Origin: Hypomesus transpacificus
Taxonomy: Eukaryota; Chordata; Actinopteri; Osmeriformes; Osmeridae
Direction of reading: 5' to 3'
NCBI RefSeq assembly: GCF_021917145.1
Contig: NC_061073.1
Coordinates: 3,065,673-3,129,672, forward strand
Length of the DNA stretch: 64,000 nt
Position numbers and translations under genes: made by a program. Under the pieces are notes generated by a model. That model made no database searches and was not told where the DNA came from. It saw only the letters and a list, made by a program, of their open reading frames with translations. Within the stretch, counting starts at the first letter, position 1. Every line of letters starts with the position of its first letter. Of this stretch, positions 35,262-46,395 are shown in pieces.

Positions 35262-35500
35262 CCGGTGACTGGACCGCTGCATGATTTGATACCAGGGGAC
35301 TGGATCGTGGTGAAGGACCTGAAACGCAAGTCCTGGTACCATACCAGATTCTCCTGACGACTAATTCGGCGGTTAGGATCGAGGGGAGAGCAACGTGGAT
35401 ACACGCTAACCGTTGCGAGCGTGCGCCTTGCCTGGAGACGGAAGGAGAGGATGCGCGTTCTGCGTAGTACCAAGAAAATTTCCGAGCTGTACGCAAAGTG
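35262..35500 (+). pseudogene. Remnant of retroviral-type integrase C terminus
   Basis: Two short stretches in different frames resemble the C-terminal (GPY/F-type) domain of gamma/epsilon-type retroviral integrase: PGDWIVVKDLKRKSW from about 35,290, then after a break near 35,335-35,350 LLTTNSAVRIEGRATW. The residues expected between them are missing. This is the only pol remnant seen and it is non-functional. Confidence 0.65.
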
Positions 35501-35835
35501 CAGTGTCGTTGAAAGTTGCTGTGAGCAATTTGATCGTCGTTTGCAATTGGTTCGACTAGACTACACTGCCTGAAAGAAGATTGCCTATAGCCAACTGAAG
35601 ATGGAAGAAGAGGTCAATGTGAATGATAGTATGAAATCAGATTTACAGAAGAAGATATTAATGTGTTTGCTTCTGATGTTCTAAATATAAGGGTATGTTT
35701 AGATTGATGGGAATACATTTGCTTTGTGTATGTTTGTATTCGGTATGGATGTTTTTTACTGAGTTGCATTGCATACTTATTTTGATGTTGATTTTTATTT
35801 TTCTCAATGCACTGTTTGAATTATGGTGTTGTTTA

Positions 35836-35855
35836 AAAAAAAAAAAGAATGGAAA
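35836..35855 (+). other. Polypurine tract
   Basis: Purine run (A-rich, with one T) ending GAATGGAAA just before the 3' LTR, the expected site for plus-strand priming. Confidence 0.65.
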
Positions 35856-36632
35856 TGTAGTGGAAATGTTGGTCATATGCATAGATGTATGTGTATGAAA
35901 TCTATAATCTTCTATGTTCATTGGTAAGAGACAGGAAGGGAAAATAATTAAGTTGAGTTCAAAGGAATGTGAGGTGCTGATGGCTCTGTGGGCAGCTTGC
36001 CCTGGGGGATGGGTGAAGCATTTTATATGGCCTTCTGTCCTCTGGTTACTGTAAGGTGTCAATGAGACAGTTGCTCTGAACTTTGGCTAGAAGGACTGTG
36101 TCCTGTTTCATTGTTTGTATTAATTAAAAGTATTGTTCTTGTGACCTGGGGGAAGGTAGATAAATGGATCAAGCTGCTCTGACCCTTCCTGCTTCATAGG
36201 TGATGTTAATTAAATTCTTGTTTGAAGATGGTCACACAAAGGACAGTTGACCATTTGGCTGGTCAACTCCTGCTGCTTTATTATCTATTGGTTTGGGGAG
36301 ATATGCCCCATCAAAGAACAGTGAAGCAATTGCTAGGGAGATGTATTGTTTCAAACTGTCACCAAGTTGAGTTGGCCAATCACAGAGTTTGTTTCATTGA
36401 TTGATTGACCATATAGAATGCCATTTGATCTTAAGTTTATATAAGGCAGTGCATGTGTGCTGGCTGATCATCACTCTTGCGAACGATTTGTGGCTATCAC
36501 ACCCTTCGCCAAGACGGATCACAAAGTACTTTGTTTAAATCATATGTAATTGTATAGTCTAATAAATTGTATTAAAACCATATCCCTTGACTATTCAGAT
36601 CGACACAGTGCCACTCGAATTCTTCCTTAACA
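35856..36632 (+). repeat. 3' LTR
   Basis: 777 bp, same length as the 5' LTR and about 99.6% identical by eye. Followed by the target duplication CTAC and the rest of element Y's minisatellite. Confidence 0.9.
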
Positions 36633-36828
36633 CTACTGTCCTGTGCCAGCGGAGGCGCTGTCCTGGACCACTGTCCTGGACCACTAGCTACTGTCCTGTG
36701 CCAGCGGAGGCGCTGTCCTGGACCACTAGCTACTGTCCTGTGCCAGTGGAGGCGCTGCCCTGGACCACTAGCTACACTGTCCTGGACCACTAGCTACAGG
36801 ACAGTACAGTTTCGGTTTTAACCGCTAC

Positions 36829-37154
36829 TGATAATTATTAGGCTACTTCATAACGTATATACTCAAATTTGTTTTTGTAAATATGGCAAATGTCAGTACA
36901 ATGTGTTGGCCTGCTTGTCGTGTATTTTTTTGTAAACTAGCTCTTAGACTTAAATATACTTAGCTGCTTGGAAGTGTCAAGTAAATAAAATTAAATATAC
37001 TTAGCTGCAGGAGTCAGAAGGCACTTCACCCTACTTGCCTCGGGGGGAATGTCCCTGTACTTACTTTAAGTCGCTCTGGGTAAGAGCGTCTGCTAAATGA
37101 CTAAATGTAAGTGTCACCCAGCTATTGTAGCTGTGATTGTGAACACCAGCTGAT
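36829..37154 (+). other. Unit X2 fragment between elements Y and Z, with a LINE/SINE tail
   Basis: Matches 14,660-14,842 of X1 (AGGCTACTTCATAACGTATA and AACACCAGCTGATAAC). It is interrupted at about 36,978-37,110 by a short repeat ending TCGCTCTGGGTAAGAGCGTC and GCTAAATGACTAAATGTAA, a 3' tail common in fish LINEs/SINEs; the target AAGTGTCA is duplicated around it. Confidence 0.65.
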
Positions 37155-37354
37155 AACTATGGAGGATTATAGGGGCCAAAACTAAATAAATAAATACTTG
37201 GATAAATAAATAATTATATAACACAAAGCTTAAATAAATTACACAAAATATATAAATGTTACATGTATTTGTGTGTATATATATATATATATATATATAC
37301 GTTTACGTTTTCATGTGTTTACATTTATTCATTTATACTTACATTTATTCATTT

Positions 37355-40300
37355 CGTCGTCGTCATCTGCCGCTTGTCCGGGGATCGGGTCGCGGGGGCA
37401 GCGACCTAAGCAGGGAGGCCCAGACTTCCCTCCCCCCGGCCACTTCCGCCAGCTCTTCCTGGGGGACCCCAAGGCGTTCCCAGGCCAGCCGAGAGACATA
37501 GTCCCTCCAGCGTGTCCTGGGTCTTCCCCGGGGCCTCTTCCCAGTGGGACGTGCCCGGAACACCTCACCAGGGAGACGTCCAGGAGGCATCCTAATCAGA
37601 TGCCCGAGCCACCTCAGCTGGCTCCTCTCGACGCGGAGGAGCAGCGGTTCTACTCTGAGCCCCTCCCGGATGACCGAGCTTCTCACCCTATCTCTAAGGG
37701 AGAGCCCGGACACCCTACGGAGAAAGCTCATTTCGGCCGCTTGTATTCGCGATCTCGTTCTTTCGGTCACTACCCATAGTTCGTGACCATAGGTGAGGGT
37801 AGGAACGTAGATCGACTGGTAAATAGAGAGCTTCGCCTTTCGACTCAGCTCCTTCTTCACCACGACGGACCGATGCAGAGCCCGCATCACTGCGGACGCC
37901 GCACCGATCCGCCTGTCGACCTCGCGCTCCATTCTTCCCTCACTCGTGAACAAGACCCCGAGATACTTGAACTCCTCCGCTTGGTTCAGGATCTCCTCCC
38001 CGACCCGGAGATGGCACTCCACCCTTTTCCGGTCGATTACCATGGCCTCAGATTTGGAGGTGCTGATTCGCATCCCAGCCGCTTCACATTCGGTTGCGAA
38101 CCGCTCCAGTGAGAGCTGAAGGTCACGGCCCGATGAAGCCAACAGGACCACATCATCCGCAAAAAGCAGCGACCCGATCCTGAGGTCACCAAACCGGACC
38201 CCCTCAACACCCTGGCTGCGCCTAGAAATTCTGTCCATATAGGTAATGAACAGAATCGGTGACATAGGGCAGCCCTGGCGGAGTCCAACCCTCACCGGAA
38301 ACAAGTTCGACTTACTACCGGCAATGCGGACCAAACTCTGGCACCGGTCGTACAGGGACCGGACAGCCCCGATCAGGAAATCCGGTACCCCGTACTCTCG
38401 GAGCACCCCCCACATGAGCCCCCGAGGGACACGGTCGAACGCCTTTTCCAAATCCACAAAACATGTGTAGACTGGTTGGGCGAACTCCCATGTACCCTCC
38501 AGGACTCCGCGGAGGGTATAAAGCTGGTCCACTGTTCCACGGCCAGGACGAAAACCACATTGCTCCTCCTGAATCCGAGGTTCGACAATCCGACGGACCC
38601 TCCTCTCCAGGACCCCTGAATAGACTTTCCCAGGGAGGCTGAGGAGTGTGATCCCCCTAAAGTTGGAGCACACCCTCCGGTCCCCCTTTTTAAAGAGGGG
38701 AACCACCACCCCGGTCTGCCAGTCCAGAGGCACTGTCCCCGATGTCCACGCGATGTTGCAGAGTCGTGTCAACCAAGACAGCCCTACAACATCCAGAGCC
38801 TTAAGGAACTCCGGGCGGACCTCATCCACCCCAGGGGCCCTGCCACCGCGGAGCTTTTCAACCACCTCGGCGACCTCAGCCCCAGAGATAGAAGGGCCCC
38901 CCCCGATGTCCCCAGACTCTGCCTCCACGTCGGAAAGCGTGTTGGTGGAATTAAGGAGGTCTTCGAAGTATTCCTTCCACCGATCCAGGACGTCCCCCGT
39001 CGAGGTCAGCAGCGCACCATCCCCACCGTATACAGTGTTGACAGAGCACTGCTTCCCCCTCCTGAGCCGCCGGATGGTGGTCCAGAACCTTTTTGAAGCC
39101 GTTCGGAAGTCATTCTCCATGGCCTCGCCGAACTCCTCCCATGCCCGGGTTTTTGCCTCCGCGACCGCCAAAGCCGCGTTCCGCTTGGCCTGCCGGTACA
39201 CATCAGCTGCCTCTGGAGTCCTACCAGCCAATAAAGTCCGATAGGCCTCCTTCTTCAGCTTGACGGCATCCCTCACCTCCGGAGTCCACCACCGGGTCCG
39301 AGGGTTACCGCCGCGACATGCACCGACCGCCCTGCGGCCGCAGCTCCGGTCAGCCGCTTCAACAATGGAGGCCCGGAACATGGCCCATTCGGACTCAATG
39401 TCCCCGGCCCCCCCCGAGACATGATCGAAGCTCTCCCGGAGGTGGGAGTTGAAGCTCCTTCTGACAGAGGGTTCCGCCAGACGTTCCCAGCAGACCCTCA
39501 CATTACGTTTGGGCCTGCCAGGCCTGACCGGCGTCCTCCCCCACCATCGAAGCCAACTCACCACCAGGTGGTGATCAGTTGACAGCTCCGCCCCTCTCCT
39601 CACCCGAGTGTCCAAGACATGCGGCCCCAAGTCCGATGACACGACTACAAAGTCGATCATCGAACTGAGACCTCGGGTGTCCTGGTGCCAGGTGCACATA
39701 TGGACACCCTTATGCTTGAACATGGTGTTCGTTATGGACAAACCGTGTCTAGCACAGAAGTCCAACAACAAAACACCACTCGGGTTCAGATCGGGGGGGC
39801 CGTTCCTCCCAATCACGCCCCTCCAGGTCTCACTGTCATTGCCCACATGAGCATTGAAGTCCCCCAGGAGGACGAGGGAATCCCCAGGAGGAGCGCTTTC
39901 CAGCACCCCCCCCAGAGACTCCAAAAAGGGTGGGTACTCTGAGCTGCCGCTTGGTGCATAAGCACAAACGACAGTGAGGACCCGTCCCCCCACCCGAAGG
40001 CGGAGGGAGGCTACCCTCTCGTCCACCGGGGTGAACCCCAATGTACAGGCGCCGAACCGAGGGGAAACCAGTATTCCCACCCCAGCTCGACGCCTCTCAC
40101 CAAGGGCAACTCCAGAGTGGAAGAGAGTCCAGCCCCTCTCAAGGAGACTGGTTCCGGAGCCCACGCTGTGCGTCGAGGCGAGGCCGACTATATCTAGCCG
40201 GAAACTCTCTACCTCGCGCACCAGCTCAGGCTCCTTTCCCGCCAGCGAGGTGACGTTCCACGTCCCTAAAGCTAACTTTTGCAGCCGAGGATCGGACCGC

Positions 40301-40713
40301 CAAGGCCCCCGCCTTCGGCCGCCGCCCGTCTCACACTGCACCCGACCCCCATGACCCCTCCTGCGGATGGTGAGCCCACTGGAAGAGGGTCCCACGTTGT
40401 CTCTTCGGGCTGTGCCCGACCGGGCCCCATGGGAAAAGGCCCGGCCACCAGGCGCTCGCCATCGAGCCCCACCCCCGGGCCTGGCTCCAGGGGGGGGCCC
40501 CGGTGACCCGCTTCCGGGCAGGGGCAACTGAGAACCATTGTTGTATTTCTTCATGGTTGGTTTTTTGAGCCACTCTTTGTCTGGTCTTTCACCTGGAACC
40601 TGTTTGCCTTGGGTGACCCTACCAGGGGCATGAAGCCCCCGACAACATAGCTTCCAGGATCACTAGGACACGCAAACCCCTCCACCGCGGTAAGGTGGTG
40701 ACTCAAGGAGGGG
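37355..40713 (-). mobile_element. Full-length RTE-like LINE
   Basis: Flanked by a 13-base target duplication CATTTATTCATTT (37,342-37,354 and 40,714-40,726). The minus-strand 5' UTR starts CCCCTCCTTGAGTCACCACC; the 3' end is GACAAGCGGCAGATGACGAC, close to the tail of fish RTE/Rex3-type elements as I remember it. It is much more GC-rich than its surroundings. It carries one long ORF. No 5' truncation is apparent. Confidence 0.8.
37363..40554 (-). CDS. LINE ORF: AP endonuclease and reverse transcriptase
   Basis: One uninterrupted frame of 1063 codons. The N-terminal ~90 residues are Gly/Arg-rich. An apurinic-type endonuclease follows: [11 protein letters not shown], then [23 protein letters not shown] and STDHHLVV give the catalytic N, D and H motifs. 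The reverse transcriptase has [39 protein letters not shown] and the catalytic [12 protein letters not shown]. The C terminus ends with the fish-LINE stretch [16 protein letters not shown] and [19 protein letters not shown]. It would nick target DNA and copy its own RNA in place. No stop or frameshift is present, so the copy may be competent. Assignment to the RTE/Rex3 group is moderate; the domain calls are firm. The true start may be a later ATG than 40,554. Confidence 0.9.
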   Translation of the reverse strand: MKKYNNGSQLPLPGSGSPGPPPGARPGGGARWRAPGGRAFSHGARSGTARRDNVGPSSSGLTIRRRGHGGRVQCETGGGRRRGPWRSDPRLQKLALGTWNVTSLAGKEPELVREVESFRLDIVGLASTHSVGSGTSLLERGWTLFHSGVALGERRRAGVGILVSPRFGACTLGFTPVDERVASLRLRVGGRVLTVVCAYAPSGSSEYPPFLESLGGVLESAPPGDSLVLLGDFNAHVGNDSETWRGVIGRNGPPDLNPSGVLLLDFCARHGLSITNTMFKHKGVHMCTWHQDTRGLSSMIDFVVVSSDLGPHVLDTRVRRGAELSTDHHLVVSWLRWWGRTPVRPGRPKRNVRVCWERLAEPSVRRSFNSHLRESFDHVSGGAGDIESEWAMFRASIVEAADRSCGRRAVGACRGGNPRTRWWTPEVRDAVKLKKEAYRTLLAGRTPEAADVYRQAKRNAALAVAEAKTRAWEEFGEAMENDFRTASKRFWTTIRRLRRGKQCSVNTVYGGDGALLTSTGDVLDRWKEYFEDLLNSTNTLSDVEAESGDIGGGPSISGAEVAEVVEKLRGGRAPGVDEVRPEFLKALDVVGLSWLTRLCNIAWTSGTVPLDWQTGVVVPLFKKGDRRVCSNFRGITLLSLPGKVYSGVLERRVRRIVEPRIQEEQCGFRPGRGTVDQLYTLRGVLEGTWEFAQPVYTCFVDLEKAFDRVPRGLMWGVLREYGVPDFLIGAVRSLYDRCQSLVRIAGSKSNLFPVRVGLRQGCPMSPILFITYMDRISRRSQGVEGVRFGDLRIGSLLFADDVVLLASSGRDLQLSLERFATECEAAGMRISTSKSEAMVIDRKRVECHLRVGEEILNQAEEFKYLGVLFTSEGRMEREVDRRIGAASAVMRALHRSVVVKKELSRKAKLSIYQSIYVPTLTYGHELWVVTERTRSRIQAAEMSFLRRVSGLSLRDRVRSSVIREGLRVEPLLLRVERSQLRWLGHLIRMPPGRLPGEVFRARPTGKRPRGRPRTRWRDYVSRLAWERLGVPQEELAEVAGGREVWASLLRSLPPRPDPRTSGR

Positions 40714-41114
40714 CATTTATTCATTTATTCATTTATACTTACATTTATTTATTTATACTTACATTTATGTATTTATACTTACATTTATCCACGGTGAAAC
40801 TTCCTGCAGCAAAATAAATCTGTCGTCCCCCCGTCACCAAGTCAGGGGGCGGGTCAAAGCCTCTGATTGGTGGTTAAACTTGAATCGACTGCTTTTGACT
40901 ATTTCAAGGTGGCAGCACCTTGTGCGGATTCAATGAATGAAATATTGAATGCTACAGTGGTCGAAATGTTGGCGGAAGCTGAAGAGATGGAGGCACCTGC
41001 CAGTTCACTTTTTTACATCATTTTGAGAGCTTCGCTGAAATTATAGGAATAATATTGGCCCTAACTGACACAGACATCGATGAAAACGTGTTCACGATCC
41101 TCAGCGAGATGATA

Positions 41115-41433
41115 CAGCATAGGGGTGGGCATATCGATCTTAAGACCGACAGTGGCCGGGTTGGGAAACCCGGCAACTATCGATACCAACGTTGGTATCA
41201 ATAGCCTGATTGATAGCGTGATAAGATCGATACTTAAGTTTCATTCCACACTGAGTACACAACTCCCTTTACATCATAGTGGTTGTGCAAACACCGTCTA
41301 ACTTCGCTCAAACTCACTTTGCCCCTCCACTGCTTTTCTAAGCCCAAAGTATCGGTATTGGCAATACTGGCCCTGTATTTACTCCTTGGTATCGGATCTA
41401 TACCACATCGTGCAGTGTCGCACACCCCTAACA
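41115..41433. mobile_element. Small hAT-like MITE
   Basis: Ends TAGGGGTGGGCATATCGAT and GCACACCCCTA are imperfect inverses of the hAT type, and the interior repeats GATCGATAC / GGTATCGGATC motifs. Present only in the left arm of Z, so it was inserted after the palindrome formed. A clear 8-bp target duplication is not visible (ACAGC is shared). Confidence 0.5.
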
Positions 41434-42464
41434 GCTGTAGAGTGAGGCATAGAGGATCCCTCTAGCTTGAAGAGAGCTTGATCGACTGGTTGAGCCTGCG
41501 TGGTGTGTAATATTGTTCATTACGGTGGCCTTGAAGTGCAAATGACACCCCCTAATATGAGTACATCCCCCAAATGAAAATACTCCCCCCCAATAGAGTC
41601 AACTCCCCTCAAATCGCATGACTTGTTCACCTCCCCCCAATACAAAAACGCGCTCCCCCAAATGGAAAACAACATTACATTAACTCAAAAACACATTACA
41701 TTAACTCTGAACGGAAAGGGTAGGTACTACACTTTAGCGCTGATTGGATGCAGTAGGCTAACTGACAAGAAATAAGAAATTGATTGACAGAAGTACAAAA
41801 TGCAATAGCCTGACAGAGTTACGTGCACCAGAACATTTATTTGGGTATCAAAGCATGTAGCATAGGCTATGTATGCAAAAGCATAAATTGCAGTGTTAAA
41901 CGTAAACATCGATAGCCAAACAACTAGTCCAAGTAACTCTGTCATTATCATGAACTTAATCGTTTTGATTGGAAGGAAAGAGGAAACATTAATGTTTACA
42001 ATTCAGAGTCATTACACTACTCTTTATTTTAATCAGGGTAATTCCTATTAAATAATCTTAGATCTGCTGTTAACGTTTCACAATATGTAGCCTATGCGCA
42101 CGCTAAAAACGCAGTTGAAGGAAGCAGGACTTTTCAGAAGAAAAAACTAATAGTCCACTACAGAAGAATGAAATGCCACAATGACAGAGTAACGTGGACC
42201 AGGATAGATGTTTGGCTATCGATTTTTACATTTAACTCTAAATACTTTTGCCTAAGTAGCCTACTATTTGCTACATTCTTCTATAGCCAAACACATGTTC
42301 TGGTGCACGTAACTCTGCCAGGCTATTGCATTTTGTACTTCTGTCGATCAATTTCTTATTTCTTGTTAGTTAGCCTACTGCATCCAATCAGTGCTAAAGT
42401 GTAGTACCTACCCTTTCCGTTCAGAGTTAATGTAATGTGTTTTTGAGTTAATGTAATGTCGTTT

Positions 42465-42880
42465 TCCATTTGGGGGAGCGCGTTTTTGTATTGGGGGGAG
42501 GTGAACAAGTCATCCGATTTGGGGGGAGTTGACTCGTATTGGGGGGGAGCGCGTTTTTGTATTGGGGGGAGGTGAACAAGTCATCCGATTTGGGGGGAGT
42601 TGACTCTATTGGGGGGGAGCAGGTTTTTGTATTGGGGGGAGGTGAACAAGTCATCCGTTTTGGGGGAAGTTGACCCGTATTGGGGGGGAGCGCGTTTTTG
42701 TATTGGGGGGAGGTGAACAAGTCATCCGATTTGGGGGGAGTTGACTCTATTGGGGGGGAGCAGGTTTTTGTATTGGGGGGAGGTGAACAAGTCATCCGTT
42801 TTGGTAGGGGGGTTGACTCGTACGGGGGGGGGAATATTTTCATTTGGGGGATGTACTCATATTAGGGGGTGTGGTTTGCA
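42465..42880. repeat. G-rich minisatellite in right arm of Z
   Basis: Four to five units of about 66 bp made of GGGGGGAGGTGAACAAGTCA and GGGGGGAGTTGACTC. The left arm has just one C-rich counterpart (41,575-41,665), so the array has expanded on one side only. The G runs could form quadruplexes. Confidence 0.8.
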
Positions 42881-43232
42881 CTTCAGGGCCACCGTAGTTC
42901 ATTCACCAATCAGAGGCTTTGACCCGCCCCCTGACTTGGTGACGGGGGACGACAGATTTATTTTGCTGCAGGAAGTTTCACCGTGGATAAATGTAAGTAT
43001 AAATACATAAATGTAAGTATAAATAAATAAATGTAAGTATAAATGAATAAATGTAAGTATAAATGAATAAATGTAAACACATGAAAACATAAACATATAT
43101 ATATACATAAAAAACACAAATACATGTAACATTTATATATTTTGTGTCATTTATTTAAGCTTTGTGTTATATAATTATTTATTTATCCAAGTATTTATTT
43201 ATTTAGTTTTGGCCCCTATAATCCTCCATAGA

Positions 43233-44091
43233 TAACTGGACGCGAGGTGATACAAAACTTGCATAGAAACGGACATACTTTTTGGAGCTTTTTCCTCTTG
43301 GCAGCAGGAGATGGAACAAAAATCGAACTAACCTGGATTGTGACATATTTGTTTCCAGAGTTCCATTGATGTGACCATTGGATAAAACCAATAAACTAGT
43401 CGTGACGTAACACAGCCATTAGTAGTCTACGACGATACGTGATGTCATAATGTAGCCGAGCATATAATTCATGTTAAGTCATACGTTTCAGCATCGTTCC
43501 TGTGTGATACATTTGGAGACGCCACGCCGTGGAAAGCGAACACTTCACAGCACAAGTAGCAGAAGATTCCGTGGGTAAGTAACAAATATTGAGGTCTGGG
43601 ATGAATCTGCCAAGAAAGTTATAGCCTAAAACTAACCTCACAATCTACTTTTGTGTTAAATGGTTTTGTTACTGTAAATATGTTGACGGTATCTGAGAAC
43701 TTTGGCGTCGAATGGACTGTGATAACATTCAAAGTCAAAGTTGTCCATCTCGGTTTTTGATAGTTTTATACTATTGTGATATTTTCTTTATGAAAATTGT
43801 AAATTTCTCAGAGCCTAGTTATTAATCAGTCAAATGTTGTGTTCCGTGGTTTCAGATACTGGAGACTTATCGTTCACCCATCGTTCAGTGTGTTCGCTTG
43901 AAGGGCAGGTGTAAAATTGTGACACATTTGCTGAACTTAGAGGGTGTCATAATCAGTATGTAGGATCATCTATAAATGACCAAGGTGAGTACTAAATTAG
44001 ACTTTAATTGTAAACTGATAAGTAAAATCACGTTTTTCTATCAAGTGGCCTGGTGTTTGCAGTGTCTCTCCCTTCGCCTTCCTTTGCAGTC
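43233..44091 (+). promoter_or_regulatory. Promoter B and noncoding exons of gene X2
   Basis: Same layout as X1 promoter B: degenerate CRE TGATGTCA at about 43,440, first exon ending 43,574 before GTAAGTAA, second exon 43,856-43,984. The TATA box reads CATATAATTC (43,461), one A fewer than CATATAAATTC in X1 and X3. Promoter A is absent from this copy. Confidence 0.55.
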
Positions 44092-45619
44092 ATGAATAAA
44101 GGAAAGAAAGAAGATGGGGCGTCCCTTCCAGGGGCGTCTCGCTTTCCCTCACTAACCTCATCCAGGAAACGGAAGGAGACTGAGCCAGGGAAACAGTCCA
44201 GGGATCTCACCAGAAACCCAAAGTTATCTGGTAAGACCAGCTCTGGTTTGCAGTCGGTACCAGAAGACACCTTGGCCGATGCTCCAGCAGCAAAGACTCG
44301 CCTGCCTCCGCTGAAGACACAGGAGGCGGCAGGTGCCTCTAAGAATCAGCACGGTAAAAAAGAGGCCAAACTGAAAGTTCCTCGGCCCCCGAGCTGCAAG
44401 TCCAGTTCTATGGTTCGTTTGATTTCAAACAAAGATTCAAGCGTCCAGCCATACTCCAAACTTGAGTTCAGGCCCAAAACTGGACTGAAGCTGGATCAGA
44501 CAGAGCAGAGGCAGCCGTTCCCTCCTCTGTGCTCCCCTGCTCGGCCTCCAGGGCAGCCGTCTGCTCGCGGCAAGCGTAGACGTCTCGTCGCCGCGTCTGA
44601 CTCTGAGAAGGCGCCCCTGACTCCGGTCCTCCCTCACATCGAGGCACCGGCCGTCTCACGCACCGCAACGCTGGACTCCCAGATGGACGTCTCCTGCGCT
44701 GTGCCAACTACACGGATCGTCCTACAAAGTAAGTTCTTGAATGCTAACCTCAATACATTCTCTTCTCAACCTTCTGGCACCCACTATGCCTGCTGGAGTT
44801 AGACTAGAAGCTGCCGGAAGTCACGCTAACCAGAAGTTTGATTTCCCTACAGAACAAACAAAGGTTGCCCAGGAAACTCTGCCCTCTCTTCCTACCAGTC
44901 TGGTGGGCAAACGGCGTCCTAGCTACCTTCTGATTCGTCCACCCATTGACAACGCAGCTTCCGCAGACAGGACACAGAAGTCAGCTCACCCGTCCAAACT
45001 GTCCAACCCTGTCAGCAACCTGGTTGTGGCTCCACCCACCAGCGCCAAACCACAGAAGCGTACCTCCCAAAAGGTCCGGCGTCTGCAAGCGCGTGCCGAC
45101 CAGGCCTCCGAGGCCTCCCAGGACGACGGCGCAGCGAAGAAATCCTGTCTCTTCCCGCCGATCTCTCGCCACCCGCCTGACGGAGACGGCAAGACTCAGG
45201 CCCCACTGAGGCCTCAGGCCCCGCTGACCAGGCCACCTCAGGCCCCGCTGACCAGGGCATCTCAGGCCCCGCTGACCAGGGCATCTCAGGCCCCGCTGAC
45301 CAGGCCACCTCAGGCCCCGCTGAGGCCCCAGGCCAGTGAGGAGCAGCCGGCTCTGCTCCCCAAGAGGAGAGCCATGGACATGGTGGAGGGGACCTCCTCT
45401 CCTGAGAGGATGCTGGATCTTGTGGCCGAGCAGTACTCCTTCAGCCAGTGCCTCATGTCCTGCCCCAGCACCCCACCAGAGCACGTGTGGATGCACAGCC
45501 ACAACACTCAGGAGGAGCGGGTGTTCCTGCCTGACTTTGGGCAGATGTTTGAGGAGGAAGATATTGAAATGACGTCTGGAAACAAGAGGGAGACCCTGAG
45601 AGGAGACGGGTCCCAATAG
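44092..45619 (+). CDS. Gene X2: second copy of the Pro/Ser-rich protein
   Basis: About 97-98% like X1 by eye. As one continuous frame it is broken: four extra bases (TTCT) near 44,762 shift it. They fall inside the predicted intron 44,729-44,852 (GTAAGT to CCCTACAG), here 124 instead of 120 bases, so the spliced product stays in frame over its full length. Coding exons are 44,092-44,728 and 44,853-45,619. Amino-acid changes include a His in KNQHGKK, Tyr in SVQPYSKLE and Gly in MVEGTSS. The basic clusters, QAPLTR repeats and acidic C terminus are kept. Function unknown; see X1. Confidence 0.55.
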
Positions 45620-45749
45620 TCTGGGGCCCATCCAGACATGCAGGACTAGGGTTCTAGAGAAGATGATGTGTCCTCTCTCTCTTTTCAACACCTAAACGAG
45701 GAGATCACCCAACACCTTCTTACCCCTCCCCCCTCCCCCCCATCCACCC

Positions 45750-45809
<60 letters not shown>

Positions 45810-45893
45810 ACTATCAATTTATCAATCTTATTTTTCTGTCTGTCTATGCACCCCTACAACCATTATCCTTCAAACATACATTACAACATACAT

Positions 45894-45973
<80 letters not shown>

Positions 45974-46300
45974 CCCTCTATCTATTCATCCATCCAACCA
46001 TTCATCCTACAAACACGCACGACCCATCAAACCAATCCCCCCCCTCCCCCCCCTTCCCCTGGGTGTTCTCCCGTAGAGACTCTCCAGAACATCCGAGACG
46101 TCCCATCAAGAACACATCCCTCAGCCCTGGAACTAACCTGCAGCACAGTCTCCTCCTCCACCAGCCCTCCAGACCTCACACACCTCCCTGATTGGCCTCA
46201 ACATTACACAGAACTTCCACTCTGATTACCAACAGGGTGACAGCATAGCAACAGGATTTTTTCATGTATTTCCTTTAACATGCTCCGTGTAATAAATTTT
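45620..46300 (+). other. 3' UTR of gene X2
   Basis: Two CT arrays (about 45,753-45,807 and 45,896-45,968), the second longer than in X1. AATAAA at 46,291-46,296. Confidence 0.6.
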
Positions 46301-46395
46301 GCATTTAAAAAATAACATGTAGGCAATTCATGTGTATGTGCCAGGTTTACAATCATGAATTCATGAAAACGTTTTGTTGCATTTAATTTCATGAA

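Larger units (their letters stand above)
25346..36632 (+). mobile_element. LTR retrotransposon/ERV-like element, very young, lacking gag-pol
   Basis: Two 777-bp LTRs (25,346-26,122 and 35,856-36,632) start TGTAGTGG and end TTAACA, are flanked by a 4-bp target duplication CTAC (25,342-25,345 and 36,633-36,636), and differ at about three positions. A tRNA-Phe primer-binding site and a polypurine tract are in place. The 9.7-kb interior has no gag, protease, reverse transcriptase or env frame; only a broken scrap of integrase C terminus is left near the 3' end. A second DNA element sits inside at 28,854-32,504. It looks like a non-autonomous derivative moved in trans. Confidence 0.85.
21839..36828. 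mobile_element. DNA transposon Y with long TIRs, split by an LTR element
   Basis: Left end GCGGTTAGAACCGAAACTGT and right end ACAGTTTCGGTTTTAACCGC are imperfect inverses, followed inwards by the same GGTCCAGGACAGCGCCTCC minisatellite in opposite orientation. Without the LTR insertion (25,346-36,632) Y is about 3.7 kb with TIRs of roughly 0.55 kb. The inner TIR block at about 22,255-22,440 is repeated in inverse at about 24,998-25,190. Flanks carry ATTATTA on both sides, a likely target duplication. It encodes one minus-strand spliced gene with a PHD-like finger. The superfamily was not recognised. Confidence 0.65.
37155..43232. mobile_element. Foldback element Z, with nested RTE-like LINE
   Basis: Ends TATGGAGGATTATAGGGGCC and GGCCCCTATAATCCTCCATA are perfect inverses, flanked by a GATAAC target duplication that restores the X sequence exactly. 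Arms continue inward as inverse repeats: 40,790-40,875 pairs with 42,895-42,990, and about 41,530-41,945 pairs with 42,280-42,890. Removing the LINE (37,355-40,713) and a small hAT-like insert leaves an almost wholly palindromic element of about 2.4 kb with a short central spacer (about 41,950-42,270). No transposase is encoded. Confidence 0.78.

Noticed and set aside
25346..36632. A complete endogenous retrovirus
   Set aside because: LTRs, primer site and polypurine tract are present but there are no gag, protease, RT or env frames; only a broken integrase scrap.
39608..40506. Plus-strand frames across the LINE
   Set aside because: Shadows of the GC-rich 1063-codon minus-strand ORF.
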